From IMG/VR virus record IMGVR_UViG_3300002231_000541, positions 9,773-34,861 of that record: 25,089 nucleotides of DNA; one strand, written 5' to 3'. Below, one piece after another: positions 13,632-21,093 of the stretch. Both the position numbers and the translations under genes were made by a program. The DNA is from a virus. The notes under the pieces were generated by a model that was given only the letters and a program-made list of their open reading frames with translations, searched no databases and was not told the DNA's origin. How positions within the stretch are numbered: position 1 is the stretch's first letter; every line of letters begins with the position of its first letter.

Positions 13632-13750
13632 GAAATCGCTTCCGGAAGGCTGTACATACAGGAGCTATCGTGACTATATGGTCCAGTATTTCCGCAGCTG
13701 TTTTATTGCATGTTTTATACTATAATATATTATTTAGTGAAAAAAGCTAA
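13628..13750 (+). CDS. Tiny membrane protein (40 aa)
   Basis: ATG 13628 overlaps the preceding TGA (ATGA) and has AGGAG eight bases upstream, which makes translation likely in spite of the small size. The product is MRNRFRKAVHTG followed by a hydrophobic helix (AIVTIWSSISAAVLLHVLYY) and a short polar end, consistent with an N-in single-pass membrane peptide. It is the second tiny membrane gene next to the nucleotidyltransferase. Function unknown. Confidence 0.55.
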   Translation: MRNRFRKAVHTGAIVTIWSSISAAVLLHVLYYNILFSEKS

Positions 13751-13780
13751 TTTTAGGTTGTTTGGGGAGTAGTTACTAAT

Positions 13781-14032
13781 ATGAACTGGTTTTTATATGT
13801 AGTTAAAGTTCCCTTTATCGACGAAGATATGGTATTTAAACCTGGTGAGAATGGCGTAGGTCAATGTTCGATGGCACCAGGTATTATGGAAGTCCCATAT
13901 GGAGTGATGTATGTTATTCCGGAGGATTTTGTAATTAAGTATCATCATGATAGAAAGCAAAAGCGCCCTTGTGCGACACTCATTGAAGATGCTGTAGAAG
14001 AGTATTTCGGAGTACAGGTCAAAAGAAGATAG
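13781..14032 (+). CDS. Small unknown phage protein (83 aa)
   Basis: ATG 13781 follows GGGGAG at a somewhat long spacing. The product (MNWFLYVVKVPFIDEDMVF...) is mixed alpha/beta with a Gly/Pro-rich middle (GVGQCSMAPGIMEVPYG) and a basic end (VQVKRR). No membrane helix and no known motif is visible. It precedes another small unknown gene by eight bases, and both lead up to the PhoH gene. Confidence 0.6.
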   Translation: MNWFLYVVKVPFIDEDMVFKPGENGVGQCSMAPGIMEVPYGVMYVIPEDFVIKYHHDRKQKRPCATLIEDAVEEYFGVQVKRR

Positions 14033-14040
14033 GATTGTTT

Positions 14041-14295
14041 ATGTTGATTAAATCTGGTACCCCATGTTTTTTGTCAAAAAGAGGCCACAATAACTTTATA
14101 TATCCTATTTTTGACGAAACGGGCCTTACTCATTTTATCCAAGATGTTGAAGACTATGAATTGAAGACGTGGATATGTGGTAACAGTAAGCTACGCGCAG
14201 TCGTAGTCGCCGCCTCGAATTTAAAAAATATTGTAGGCCCAGATGATGCCAGAACAGTTGTTTGGATCGATATTGAAAAGAGTCGATTAAAGTAG
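14041..14295 (+). CDS. Small unknown phage protein (84 aa)
   Basis: ATG 14041 is preferred over TTG 14035 because AGGA lies about eight bases ahead of it. The product (MLIKSGTPCFLSKRGHNNF...) has an alternating strand/helix pattern with LRAVVVAASNL and TVVWIDIEKSR near the end; no family is recognised. It forms a run of small genes with 13781-14032 upstream of PhoH. Confidence 0.6.
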   Translation: MLIKSGTPCFLSKRGHNNFIYPIFDETGLTHFIQDVEDYELKTWICGNSKLRAVVVAASNLKNIVGPDDARTVVWIDIEKSRLK

Positions 14296-14328
14296 AGATT
14301 GGTTTTTCACAAAACTACTTATTAGTAG

Positions 14329-15672
14329 ATGTCTGATAGAATTTATATTATAGACACTAGTGTTTGCTTGACAGATTCGGACTGCATATATCATTATGGG
14401 AGTGATAATATTATCATCCCCATGAAAGTCCTCGAAGAAATCGACAAACATAAAAAAAGGCAAGATTCTGTTGGATCTAATGCTCGCAGTATCATTAGAG
14501 AATTTGATTTATTGCGCGAAAAAGGAAGCCTCCAAGATGGCGTTTCTCTGGGTGATGAAAAGGGTACCTTGTATGTTTCACGCGTACCCTTAACAGAAGT
14601 CCCAGCTGATTTAAATAAGAGTGATCCGGATCATATCATCATGACCGCAGCTCTTATGCAGAAAGAGCAAAATCCCGATAAGGATGTGCGCCTTGTGTCT
14701 CGCGATATTAATATGCGAGTTATGACAGATTCCCTAGGAATTGAATCAGAGGATTATGTCGAGAACCAAATTATCCAAGTCCAATCTGATTTGTATACGG
14801 GATACGAACGACTGATGGTAAGTGATTGGGATATTGACGAGTTGTACGAGAAAGGAAGCATTTCTCTGGAGAGCTTGGGCATTGACCGCACCGACGACGC
14901 AATAGAAGAGAATCAATCTATTATGATTTATTCGGAAGTGAATGAGAAGCGAACAGCCCTCTGTCGCCACAAACAAGGCTTCCTACGCAAGACTATTGAT
15001 TTGAATAAGAGGGGAGTGTGGGGAGTAAAACCGCGCAATAAAGAGCAAGTTTTTGCTTTCGATCTCCTTATGGATCCCAAAATTTCTCTAGTATCTCTCG
15101 TTGGACGCGCCGGCTCTGGTAAGACCTTGATGGCTATCGCTGCAGGGATTTCTCAAACAATACATGACCCATTTAAGCCGAGCGATGAACCTATTTATAA
15201 CAGACTTGTAATCTCCAGACCTATTCAGCCTATGGGCAAAGATATTGGATATTTACCGGGCACACTAGAAGAAAAAATGCATCCATGGCTGAAACCTATT
15301 CAAGATAATCTGCAGTATATTCTTGGAAATGACAAAGCTACTTTAGAAGAATACATGGAAAAAGGTATCATAGAAGTAGAAGCCCTCACATATATCCGAG
15401 GCCGATCCATAGCAAATGCGTACATTATCATTGATGAAGCTCAAAATTTAACTGTTCATGAGATAAAGACCATTTTAACCCGAGTTGGAGATAATACTAA
15501 AATTATTTTAACCGGAGATATTGAGCAGATAGACAACATTTATGTGGATGAAACCTCAAACGGCTTAGTTCACACAGTAGAGAAATTTAAAGAACACGAT
15601 ATAGCAGGCCATATAACTCTCCTAAAAGGAGAAAGGTCAAGATTAGCTACACTCGCATCAGATATATTATAA
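14329..15672 (+). CDS. phoH: PIN-PhoH fusion ATPase/ribonuclease (PhoH2-like, 447 aa)
   Basis: The N-terminal PIN domain (~1-145) has the acidic nuclease residues D9 (IIDTSV), E37, D101 and D126 (SRDINMR). The PhoH ATPase follows after a linker: Walker A GRAGSGKT (259-266), SRPIQPMGKDIGYLPG (~296-311), Walker B AYIIIDEAQNL (364-373) and LTGDIEQID sensor motif (~395-402). The order and length match PhoH2 proteins, which couple RNA unwinding with PIN RNase activity. PhoH is one of the most frequent auxiliary genes in marine phages, often linked to phosphate stress or RNA metabolism. No ribosome site precedes ATG 14329, so leaderless or coupled translation is possible. A promoter follows the stop by nine bases. 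Confidence 0.92.
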   Translation: MSDRIYIIDTSVCLTDSDCIYHYGSDNIIIPMKVLEEIDKHKKRQDSVGSNARSIIREFDLLREKGSLQDGVSLGDEKGTLYVSRVPLTEVPADLNKSDPDHIIMTAALMQKEQNPDKDVRLVSRDINMRVMTDSLGIESEDYVENQIIQVQSDLYTGYERLMVSDWDIDELYEKGSISLESLGIDRTDDAIEENQSIMIYSEVNEKRTALCRHKQGFLRKTIDLNKRGVWGVKPRNKEQVFAFDLLMDPKISLVSLVGRAGSGKTLMAIAAGISQTIHDPFKPSDEPIYNRLVISRPIQPMGKDIGYLPGTLEEKMHPWLKPIQDNLQYILGNDKATLEEYMEKGIIEVEALTYIRGRSIANAYIIIDEAQNLTVHEIKTILTRVGDNTKIILTGDIEQIDNIYVDETSNGLVHTVEKFKEHDIAGHITLLKGERSRLATLASDIL

Positions 15673-15680
15673 ATATTGTA

Positions 15681-15709
15681 TTGACAAACGCGAAAAAGTA
15701 GGTTATAAT
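15681..15709 (+). promoter_or_regulatory. Perfect consensus sigma70 promoter
   Basis: TTGACA at 15681-15686 and TATAAT at 15704-15709 with 17 bases between, located right after the phoH stop. It serves the 82-residue gene and the following HExxH peptidase. Confidence 0.8.
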
Positions 15710-15732
15710 AAGCTTATCGAAAAGGAGATATC

Positions 15733-15981
15733 ATGTCACAAGATCAAGACTATGCCCATGGCTTACTCAATAATGTGGTTGAAATGGATGGAGAATTAAA
15801 AGAGTATTTAGTAAATTATGTAGGAAACCAACTAGAGCCCGAAAACGATGAAGTAACTGTACACATGATCATCCAAGTATTAGCAGCAGAATTCCCAGAA
15901 CTTGTAGTGAGTATCATTGAAGAGAACTATTTAAAGGGTTATCAACAGGGATTGGATGACGCCTTAAATATGGATGCATAA
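15733..15981 (+). CDS. Small acidic unknown protein (82 aa)
   Basis: AAGGAG is eight bases ahead of ATG 15733, with a perfect promoter immediately upstream, so strong expression is expected. The product is acidic and helical (MSQDQDYAHGLLNNVVEMDG..., VHMIIQVLAAEFPELVVSII, GYQQGLDDALNMDA). No known domain is recognised. As the first gene after a strong early-type promoter it could be a host-takeover protein; this is inference. Confidence 0.65.
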   Translation: MSQDQDYAHGLLNNVVEMDGELKEYLVNYVGNQLEPENDEVTVHMIIQVLAAEFPELVVSIIEENYLKGYQQGLDDALNMDA

Positions 15982-15983
15982 TA

Positions 15984-16670
15984 ATGTATAATACAGACTA
16001 CTTACAGATGTCGCATAAGCGCGCACAAGAGCAACGAAAGGAGTTCGTAATGCACGAAAATGTACAGATCTACATCAAAGATCAGATGCCGCCAGGTATT
16101 GATATTAGTTCTATTTTGGATAAAATTAATTTATCCATCCCACAACACTTGACCAGCGAAATAGACTCTATTTACATTGGCATGTTTGCAGAATTTGAAG
16201 AAATGGAAACAAATGCCATGTTTAAGGATGGGGCCATTTATGTGACGAACAATCAAGAGGACGAACAGGATTTAATTGATGATATTGTGCATGAAATTGC
16301 TCACTCTTTAGAGAACCCCTTTGGGCATATTATTTACGCAGATGGAAGATTGGAGCAAGAATTCTACAATAAAAGAATGCGTCTTTATGAAATTCTCAAA
16401 GAAGAAGGGCTCAAGCCGCAAAAATCTCTATTCGAAGACCCGGAATATAATAAAGAAATGGACCTTTACCTATATAAGAAGGTGGGCTATGATAGATTAA
16501 ATTTTATTGCGTCTTCTTATGGATTGTTCACATCTGCCTATAGTGCCACTGCCCTACGAGAGTATTTCGCCAATGGCTTTGAATATTTTTTCCTAGATGA
16601 CAGAGCTTACTTAGCAGAAATATGCCCCGTACTATATGATAAAATAAAGGATTTACACCAAGATGATTAA
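15984..16670 (+). CDS. HExxH metallopeptidase-like protein (206-228 aa)
   Basis: Residues 103-107 (from ATG 15984) are HEIAH in DIVHEIAHSLE, and a second conserved helix, ALREYFANGFEYFFL, gives a glutamate (E193) that fits the third zinc ligand, as in gluzincin-type peptidases including lethal-factor-like domains. Between them lies a charged helical region. ATG 15984 is two bases after the preceding stop but has no good ribosome site; an AAGGAG at about 16038 in front of in-frame ATG 16050 would give a 206-residue form and may be the true start. There is no signal peptide. The target protein, phage or host, is unknown. It is distinct from the other HExxH protein at 1409. Confidence 0.75.
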   Translation: MYNTDYLQMSHKRAQEQRKEFVMHENVQIYIKDQMPPGIDISSILDKINLSIPQHLTSEIDSIYIGMFAEFEEMETNAMFKDGAIYVTNNQEDEQDLIDDIVHEIAHSLENPFGHIIYADGRLEQEFYNKRMRLYEILKEEGLKPQKSLFEDPEYNKEMDLYLYKKVGYDRLNFIASSYGLFTSAYSATALREYFANGFEYFFLDDRAYLAEICPVLYDKIKDLHQDD

Positions 16671-16848
16671 TATTGATTCAATTAAGACAGAAAATGGAAA
16701 GATTCACGTATCAGTGAGTTTGACTCCGTTCTGTAATAGGCGGTTTAAAAGCCATATTTCTTGTGATACTGCCGCACTAGAGCGACTACTCAAAGAGAAG
16801 AAGGTAGCACATGGTAAGTGCGTAAAAAGAAGCATACTTATTAAATAG
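16663..16848 (+). CDS. Small unknown basic protein (61 aa)
   Basis: ATG 16663 overlaps the end of the peptidase gene by eight bases. The product (MINIDSIKTENGKIHVSVSL...) begins with beta strands and ends in a Lys-rich helix with two Cys (CNRRFKSHISC) and GKCVKRSILIK. It is unrecognised. A 173-base gap follows with no clear gene but with a promoter; a 35-residue frame without a standard start lies there (16859-16966). Confidence 0.5.
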   Translation: MINIDSIKTENGKIHVSVSLTPFCNRRFKSHISCDTAALERLLKEKKVAHGKCVKRSILIK

Positions 16849-16962
16849 GCGAGAAAAAACGTGCTCTGGAACTTGGATTTTTGAAAAACCACAGTCCCCC
16901 AAACCAAACAACCAGAAAAAGCCTTCACAAAGCAGAAGATCAAAAAAAAAGAGAAAAAAGAC

Positions 16963-16990
16963 TTGACAAAACTCCACAAGATGTTATAAT
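16963..16990 (+). promoter_or_regulatory. Sigma70 promoter (perfect boxes, 16-base spacer)
   Basis: TTGACA at 16963-16968 and TATAAT at 16985-16990. It is placed 32 bases before the GTG start of the nuclease gene and is the last consensus promoter in the window, so the whole glycan operon could be read from here. Confidence 0.75.
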
Positions 16991-17021
16991 AGATAGTAGA
17001 GAAAAAACATCTGAGGAATAA

Positions 17022-17795
17022 GTGCCACATATATCATTTTCCGAATTAAAAAACTGGAACTTCTGCCCAAATTATCATAAACTGACTTATATCGATAAGT
17101 TAAAGGGCTTTACCGGAAATGCCTATACGGCGTTCGGTACAGCAATTCACAATGTTTGTGAAAAGAAACTCTTACGAGAAAATATCGAAGAAGAGAAATA
17201 TTGGATTGAAAATTTCGAAAAATGTCTCGCCGAGCTAGATGAAGAAGTTTTGGCGGAAACGAAAGACAAGATGCTCGAAGATATGGCAGTCCAGGGCGCA
17301 GAAATCATCCCAGAGATCACACCAGCATTGGAGCAGTATTTTCCCGATGGCTATGAAGTTCTCGCAACTGAAGAAATGCTGATGGAGCCCATTGCTGACG
17401 AAGAAAATTACAACTTCAAGGGATATATTGATGCAGTCATCAAAACACCGGATGGCAAAATTCACTTGATTGACTGGAAGAGTTGCTCGTGGGGTTGGGA
17501 TTCTCGCCGGAGAGCAGATCCAATGGTCACTTATCAACTAACATTTTATAAAATCTTTTATGCCAAAAAGCACTCTATTGATTTGAAGGATATTGAAACT
17601 CACTTTGCGCTATTAAAGCGTACTGCAAAAAAAGACAGAGTGGAAATCTTCAGAGTCACCAGTGGTGCCCGTAAACAAGAGAATGCAATGGGTCTGCTGA
17701 AAAAGGCCTTATATAATATTAAAGCTAAGAATTACATCAAGGACAAACGCTCGTGCGCAAAATGTGAGTTTTTCCGCACAGAACATTGTCCATAA
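17022..17795 (+). CDS. RecB/Cas4-type PD-(D/E)XK nuclease with Fe-S cysteines (257 aa)
   Basis: GTG 17022 has GAGGA at the right distance and begins exactly with the family pattern HISFSELKNWNFCPNYHK. Visible motifs: C15, GTAIHNVCE (39-47, with H43), GYIDAVI with D137, LIDWKS with D151 and K153, and YQLTFYK with Q172. The C-terminal C245-AK-C248 and C256 together with C15 make the four-Cys iron-sulphur cluster set typical of AddB/Cas4-type exonucleases. It is likely to be a DNA exonuclease in phage replication or recombination, or in host DNA breakdown. It stands alone in a mostly glycan-related stretch and shares a transcript with it. Confidence 0.85.
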   Translation: MPHISFSELKNWNFCPNYHKLTYIDKLKGFTGNAYTAFGTAIHNVCEKKLLRENIEEEKYWIENFEKCLAELDEEVLAETKDKMLEDMAVQGAEIIPEITPALEQYFPDGYEVLATEEMLMEPIADEENYNFKGYIDAVIKTPDGKIHLIDWKSCSWGWDSRRRADPMVTYQLTFYKIFYAKKHSIDLKDIETHFALLKRTAKKDRVEIFRVTSGARKQENAMGLLKKALYNIKAKNYIKDKRSCAKCEFFRTEHCP

Positions 17796-17805
17796 AGGAA
17801 GGAAT

Positions 17806-18897
17806 ATGACAGAGAAAAAGAAAATAGTGGTGATCTCTGATCACCCATTGGCTCCTTCGGGAGTCGGTACTCAAACAAAATACATAATTGAAACGCTTCT
17901 TAAGACGGGTCGTTATAAGTTTGTTTGCCTAGGCGGAGCCGTTAAACATCGCGACTACAAGCCACAACACATCGACCCTTATGGTGAAGATTTTGTAGTA
18001 TATCCTGTTGACGGCTATGGAAATCCAGAGATGGTCCGCTCTGCTTTATTTAACGAGAGACCTGACATGATTTGGTTCATGACCGATCCTCGTTTTTATG
18101 GGTGGTTATGGGCTATTGAAAATGAGATCCGCCCCCATATTCCAATGGTATATTATCATGTGTGGGATAATTATCCATACCCGCACTACAATAAGGTTAA
18201 CTACGAGTCGACAGATGTCATTGCTTCAATTTCCAAAGTGACTTATGATATTGTTAACGTGGTAGCTCCAAATGTAGAAAATCACTACGTCCCTCACGCA
18301 GTAGATACAGCTATTTTTCAACCCATTTCGGAAGACGCCATTAAATCAATCAAAGAACAGTTATTCGGCCCAGGTGATCAACGCGTTACTTTTTTCTGGA
18401 ATAACAGAAATGCCCGCCGAAAAATGACTGGATCCCTCATTCACTGGTTTAATGAATTTGCAGAAAGCGTGGGCCCTGATAATGTCCGACTCATAATGCA
18501 TACCGATCCTAAAGATCCTAACGGGCAAGACATCGATGCGATTATTAAAGATTTGAAGGCGGACGACGGCCGATTTTTGATTTCGGTAGATAAAGTCTCC
18601 CCAGACCGTCTCGCACTTTTTTATCAAGCAGCAGATTGTACTGTCAATATTTCGGACGCAGAGGGCTTTGGTTTGGCGACTCTAGAATCTTTGTCTTGCG
18701 GAACGCCTATTATCGTAAATATGACCGGAGGGCTTCAGGAGCAAGTGACTGATGGCAAAGATTTCTTTGGAATCGGGATCGAGCCTGCTTCCAAAGCAAT
18801 CATCGGATCCCAACAGGTACCCTATATTTATGAAGATCGTATTTCTAAAGAAGATTTTTACGGCAGCCTTAACAAAAATTTACAAAATGACCCCTGA
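17806..18897 (+). CDS. GT4-family glycosyltransferase, main part (frame broken near the 3' end)
   Basis: AAAGGAAGG precedes ATG 17806. The N-terminal Rossmann lobe (MTEKKKIVVISDHPLAPSGV, GVGTQT loop) and the C-terminal lobe with TFFWNNRNARRK and SDAEGFGLATLESLSCGTP (the E-x7-E donor-binding motif) define a GT-B retaining glycosyltransferase of family 4. The donor would be a nucleotide sugar. The frame ends in SLNKNLQNDP at 18897, but a one-base shift at a run of five T (18855-18859) restores a sensible end (TAALTKIYKMTPDERK...) that runs to 19066, so the intact protein would be about 420 residues. It is the first gene of the glycan operon. Confidence 0.82.
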   Translation: MTEKKKIVVISDHPLAPSGVGTQTKYIIETLLKTGRYKFVCLGGAVKHRDYKPQHIDPYGEDFVVYPVDGYGNPEMVRSALFNERPDMIWFMTDPRFYGWLWAIENEIRPHIPMVYYHVWDNYPYPHYNKVNYESTDVIASISKVTYDIVNVVAPNVENHYVPHAVDTAIFQPISEDAIKSIKEQLFGPGDQRVTFFWNNRNARRKMTGSLIHWFNEFAESVGPDNVRLIMHTDPKDPNGQDIDAIIKDLKADDGRFLISVDKVSPDRLALFYQAADCTVNISDAEGFGLATLESLSCGTPIIVNMTGGLQEQVTDGKDFFGIGIEPASKAIIGSQQVPYIYEDRISKEDFYGSLNKNLQNDP

Positions 18898-19066
18898 TGA
18901 GCGAAAGTTATTGGGAATTAAGGGGCGCCAACACGTAGCCGTTAATTATAGCTTTGATAAATTCAAGAAAACATGGATTAATTTAGTGGATTCTATCGTA
19001 GAAAATCACGGCTCGTGGGAAAATAGAAAAAATTATAAATCTTGGGATTTAAGGGAGATTAAATGA
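18860..19066 (+). CDS. C-terminal end of the GT4 glycosyltransferase (second frame)
   Basis: Read in the next frame from 18860, this gives TAALTKIYKMTPDERKLLG followed by IKGRQHVAVNYSFDKF and an end at ...WDLREIK, the usual C-terminal helices of GT4 enzymes (MTPDER..., Y-S-F-D-K-F). It is not an independent gene: there is no ribosome site, and its protein is the missing end of the preceding frame. The TGA overlaps the next ATG as ATGA, as elsewhere in this operon, supporting 19066 as the true end of the enzyme. Confidence 0.65.
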   Translation, partial: TAALTKIYKMTPDERKLLGIKGRQHVAVNYSFDKFKKTWINLVDSIVENHGSWENRKNYKSWDLREIK

Positions 19067-21093
19067 AACAAAAGATAGTAGTAAAAGGTCCTGTCCTTAC
19101 ACAAAGTGGATACGGAGAGCAGGCACGGTTTGCCCTGCGGGCCCTTCGATCCGTAGAAGATGTATTTGATATTTATATCATTCCTACCGCCTGGGGCCAA
19201 ACAGGTTGGATTAGCGTTGATAACGAAGAGCGATCTTGGATCGACCAATGTATCACAAAGACTCACTTGCATGCTCAAGGAGGTGGAGTATTTGATATTT
19301 CATTGCAGGTAACTATTCCCAATGAATGGGAGCCATTAGCTCCCGTTAATGTTGGTTATACTGCGGGCATTGAAACAACTAAAGTTTCCCCCATTTGGGT
19401 ACAGAAGGCCAATGAGATGGATAGAATCATTGTAGTCTCCAATCACTCCAAAGAAGTCTTTGAAAAAACCGTTTATCAAGGCACTCATCCACAAACCGCA
19501 GCGCCTGTTATTTTGTCGTGCAATACTCCCATTGAAGTAGTAAATTATCCCGTTCGATCTGCTCAAAAGAAATCTCTAAAGCTTAATTTGGATTATGATT
19601 TCAATTTCTTGGCCATTTCCCAGTGGGGCCCTCGCAAAAACTTCGACAATCTCATTAACTGGTTTATCGAGGAAAACTTCGACCAGGAAGTAGGGCTAGT
19701 TTTGAAGACCTCTATCAAGGGCAATAGTCGCACAGATCGCCACTATACTGAAGAAAAACTTAAGGAAATTGTGGCTCGCCACGGAGATATCAAATGTAAA
19801 GTATATCTTTTACATGGAGACTTGTCAGAATCTGAAATGACAGGCCTGTACAGCCATTCTAAAATAAAAGCACTCATTAGTACCACTCACGGCGAAGGAT
19901 ACGGCCTGCCCCTATTTGAAGCCGCCTACAATGGCCTTCCGGTTATTGCCCCCGGGTGGTCAGGCCAGCGAGACTTCCTCTACATACCAGATAAAAGAAG
20001 CCCAACAGGTAAGATGCGCCCCTTGTTCGCGACGGTTGAATATGAATTGAGGAATGTGCAGCCCCAAGCAGTGTGGGATGGAGTAATCCAGGCTGATTCC
20101 CAATGGGCGTTCCCGAAGGAGTCGAGCTTCAAAAAGAGGTTGAGGGAAGTCCGCACCAATTATCCGCGCTTTAAGAAAAACGCTAGAAAGCTTAAAAAGC
20201 ATCTATCACAAGAGTTTACCGAAGAAAAACTATACACACAGTTTACCGATTTTGTCGCACCAGGGCTTAACTCTATCGACGATATCGCCTCCCTCAAATC
20301 TTCCATTTTAGAAATTAAGGATATAAAAGAGAGAGTTTCTGCACTCACTGAAGCTGTCCGCAGCTTAAACTCTCAAGCCGAAAAGATTGAACTGCTTAAG
20401 GGTTCTTTAAGGGGGGAGACGTGCTATGTTCTATCTTGTGGACCTACCCTCACTGAACACGACGCGGAAAAGGTAAGATCTCTGTTAAGTGACAATGTGG
20501 TTATTGCAGTAAAGCAAGCATTTGATCTTTTCGCTGATTGTGTAGATTTTCATACATATAACTGCGCCAACTTTAAACAGTATGACTACTCCTCGCATCA
20601 TCCGATTGCTATTGAATCCTCCACTTCGCCAAGACCTCTTGGTACGTGTGATATTAAGTTTTTCATCCGAGAAAGAGATTTCAATAGGTCTGTCGCAGCC
20701 ACATCCCAGTTTGATCGTTGGACATATGAAAACTCTACCATTTTGCGCCCATATGGACCAGGAATCATGTATGAGTCGGTATTTTATTTAGCACAACACC
20801 TAGGAGTAGCTGAATTAATTACTATTGGATGGGACAATTCTCTCATCAAGGGCGGCGCCTCCAAACAACATTTTTATGATAAAGAGGGGTCGACGTGTAA
20901 TAAAGATGACTTTATTCATCAAAATGAGGTTGCTAACAACCCCAATGCTGTCGCAACCCTTGATCACGAGGCTTCAATTACCACCAACGCCATTTCAGAG
21001 TGGAATTCATGGCTATCCCAACATGGAGTGACGTTGAAAATTGTTTCTAAGATCAATCCAGCACCAGAAACCATCGAGAGGGTACAAATTTAA
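19063..21093 (+). CDS. GT4 glycosyltransferase fused to a Maf/DUF115 (GT42-like) domain (676 aa)
   Basis: GGGAG precedes ATG 19063. Residues ~1-390 are a GT-B enzyme: GPVLTQSGYGEQARFA, SQWGPRKNFDNL and STTHGEGYGLPLFEAAYNG (donor motif). A coiled linker (~405-445) leads to a second domain from ~450: ETCYVLSCGPTLTEHDAEKV, VDFHTYN, ILRPYGPGIMYESVFYLA and AELITIGWDNS. This pattern is that of DUF115/Maf (flagellin nonulosonic acid transferase) and GT42-type sialyltransferase-like proteins, where the Gly-Pro-Thr/Ser-Leu loop opens a Rossmann-like fold. The combination suggests a bifunctional enzyme adding two sugars, the second possibly the nonulosonic acid made by the neighbouring genes. The acceptor is unknown. 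Confidence 0.75.
   Translation: MKQKIVVKGPVLTQSGYGEQARFALRALRSVEDVFDIYIIPTAWGQTGWISVDNEERSWIDQCITKTHLHAQGGGVFDISLQVTIPNEWEPLAPVNVGYTAGIETTKVSPIWVQKANEMDRIIVVSNHSKEVFEKTVYQGTHPQTAAPVILSCNTPIEVVNYPVRSAQKKSLKLNLDYDFNFLAISQWGPRKNFDNLINWFIEENFDQEVGLVLKTSIKGNSRTDRHYTEEKLKEIVARHGDIKCKVYLLHGDLSESEMTGLYSHSKIKALISTTHGEGYGLPLFEAAYNGLPVIAPGWSGQRDFLYIPDKRSPTGKMRPLFATVEYELRNVQPQAVWDGVIQADSQWAFPKESSFKKRLREVRTNYPRFKKNARKLKKHLSQEFTEEKLYTQFTDFVAPGLNSIDDIASLKSSILEIKDIKERVSALTEAVRSLNSQAEKIELLKGSLRGETCYVLSCGPTLTEHDAEKVRSLLSDNVVIAVKQAFDLFADCVDFHTYNCANFKQYDYSSHHPIAIESSTSPRPLGTCDIKFFIRERDFNRSVAATSQFDRWTYENSTILRPYGPGIMYESVFYLAQHLGVAELITIGWDNSLIKGGASKQHFYDKEGSTCNKDDFIHQNEVANNPNAVATLDHEASITTNAISEWNSWLSQHGVTLKIVSKINPAPETIERVQI

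Noticed and set aside
14367-14395. TTGACA near 14368 within the start of phoH
   Set aside because: At the proper spacing there is only TCATTA, and it lies inside a coding region; not a convincing promoter.
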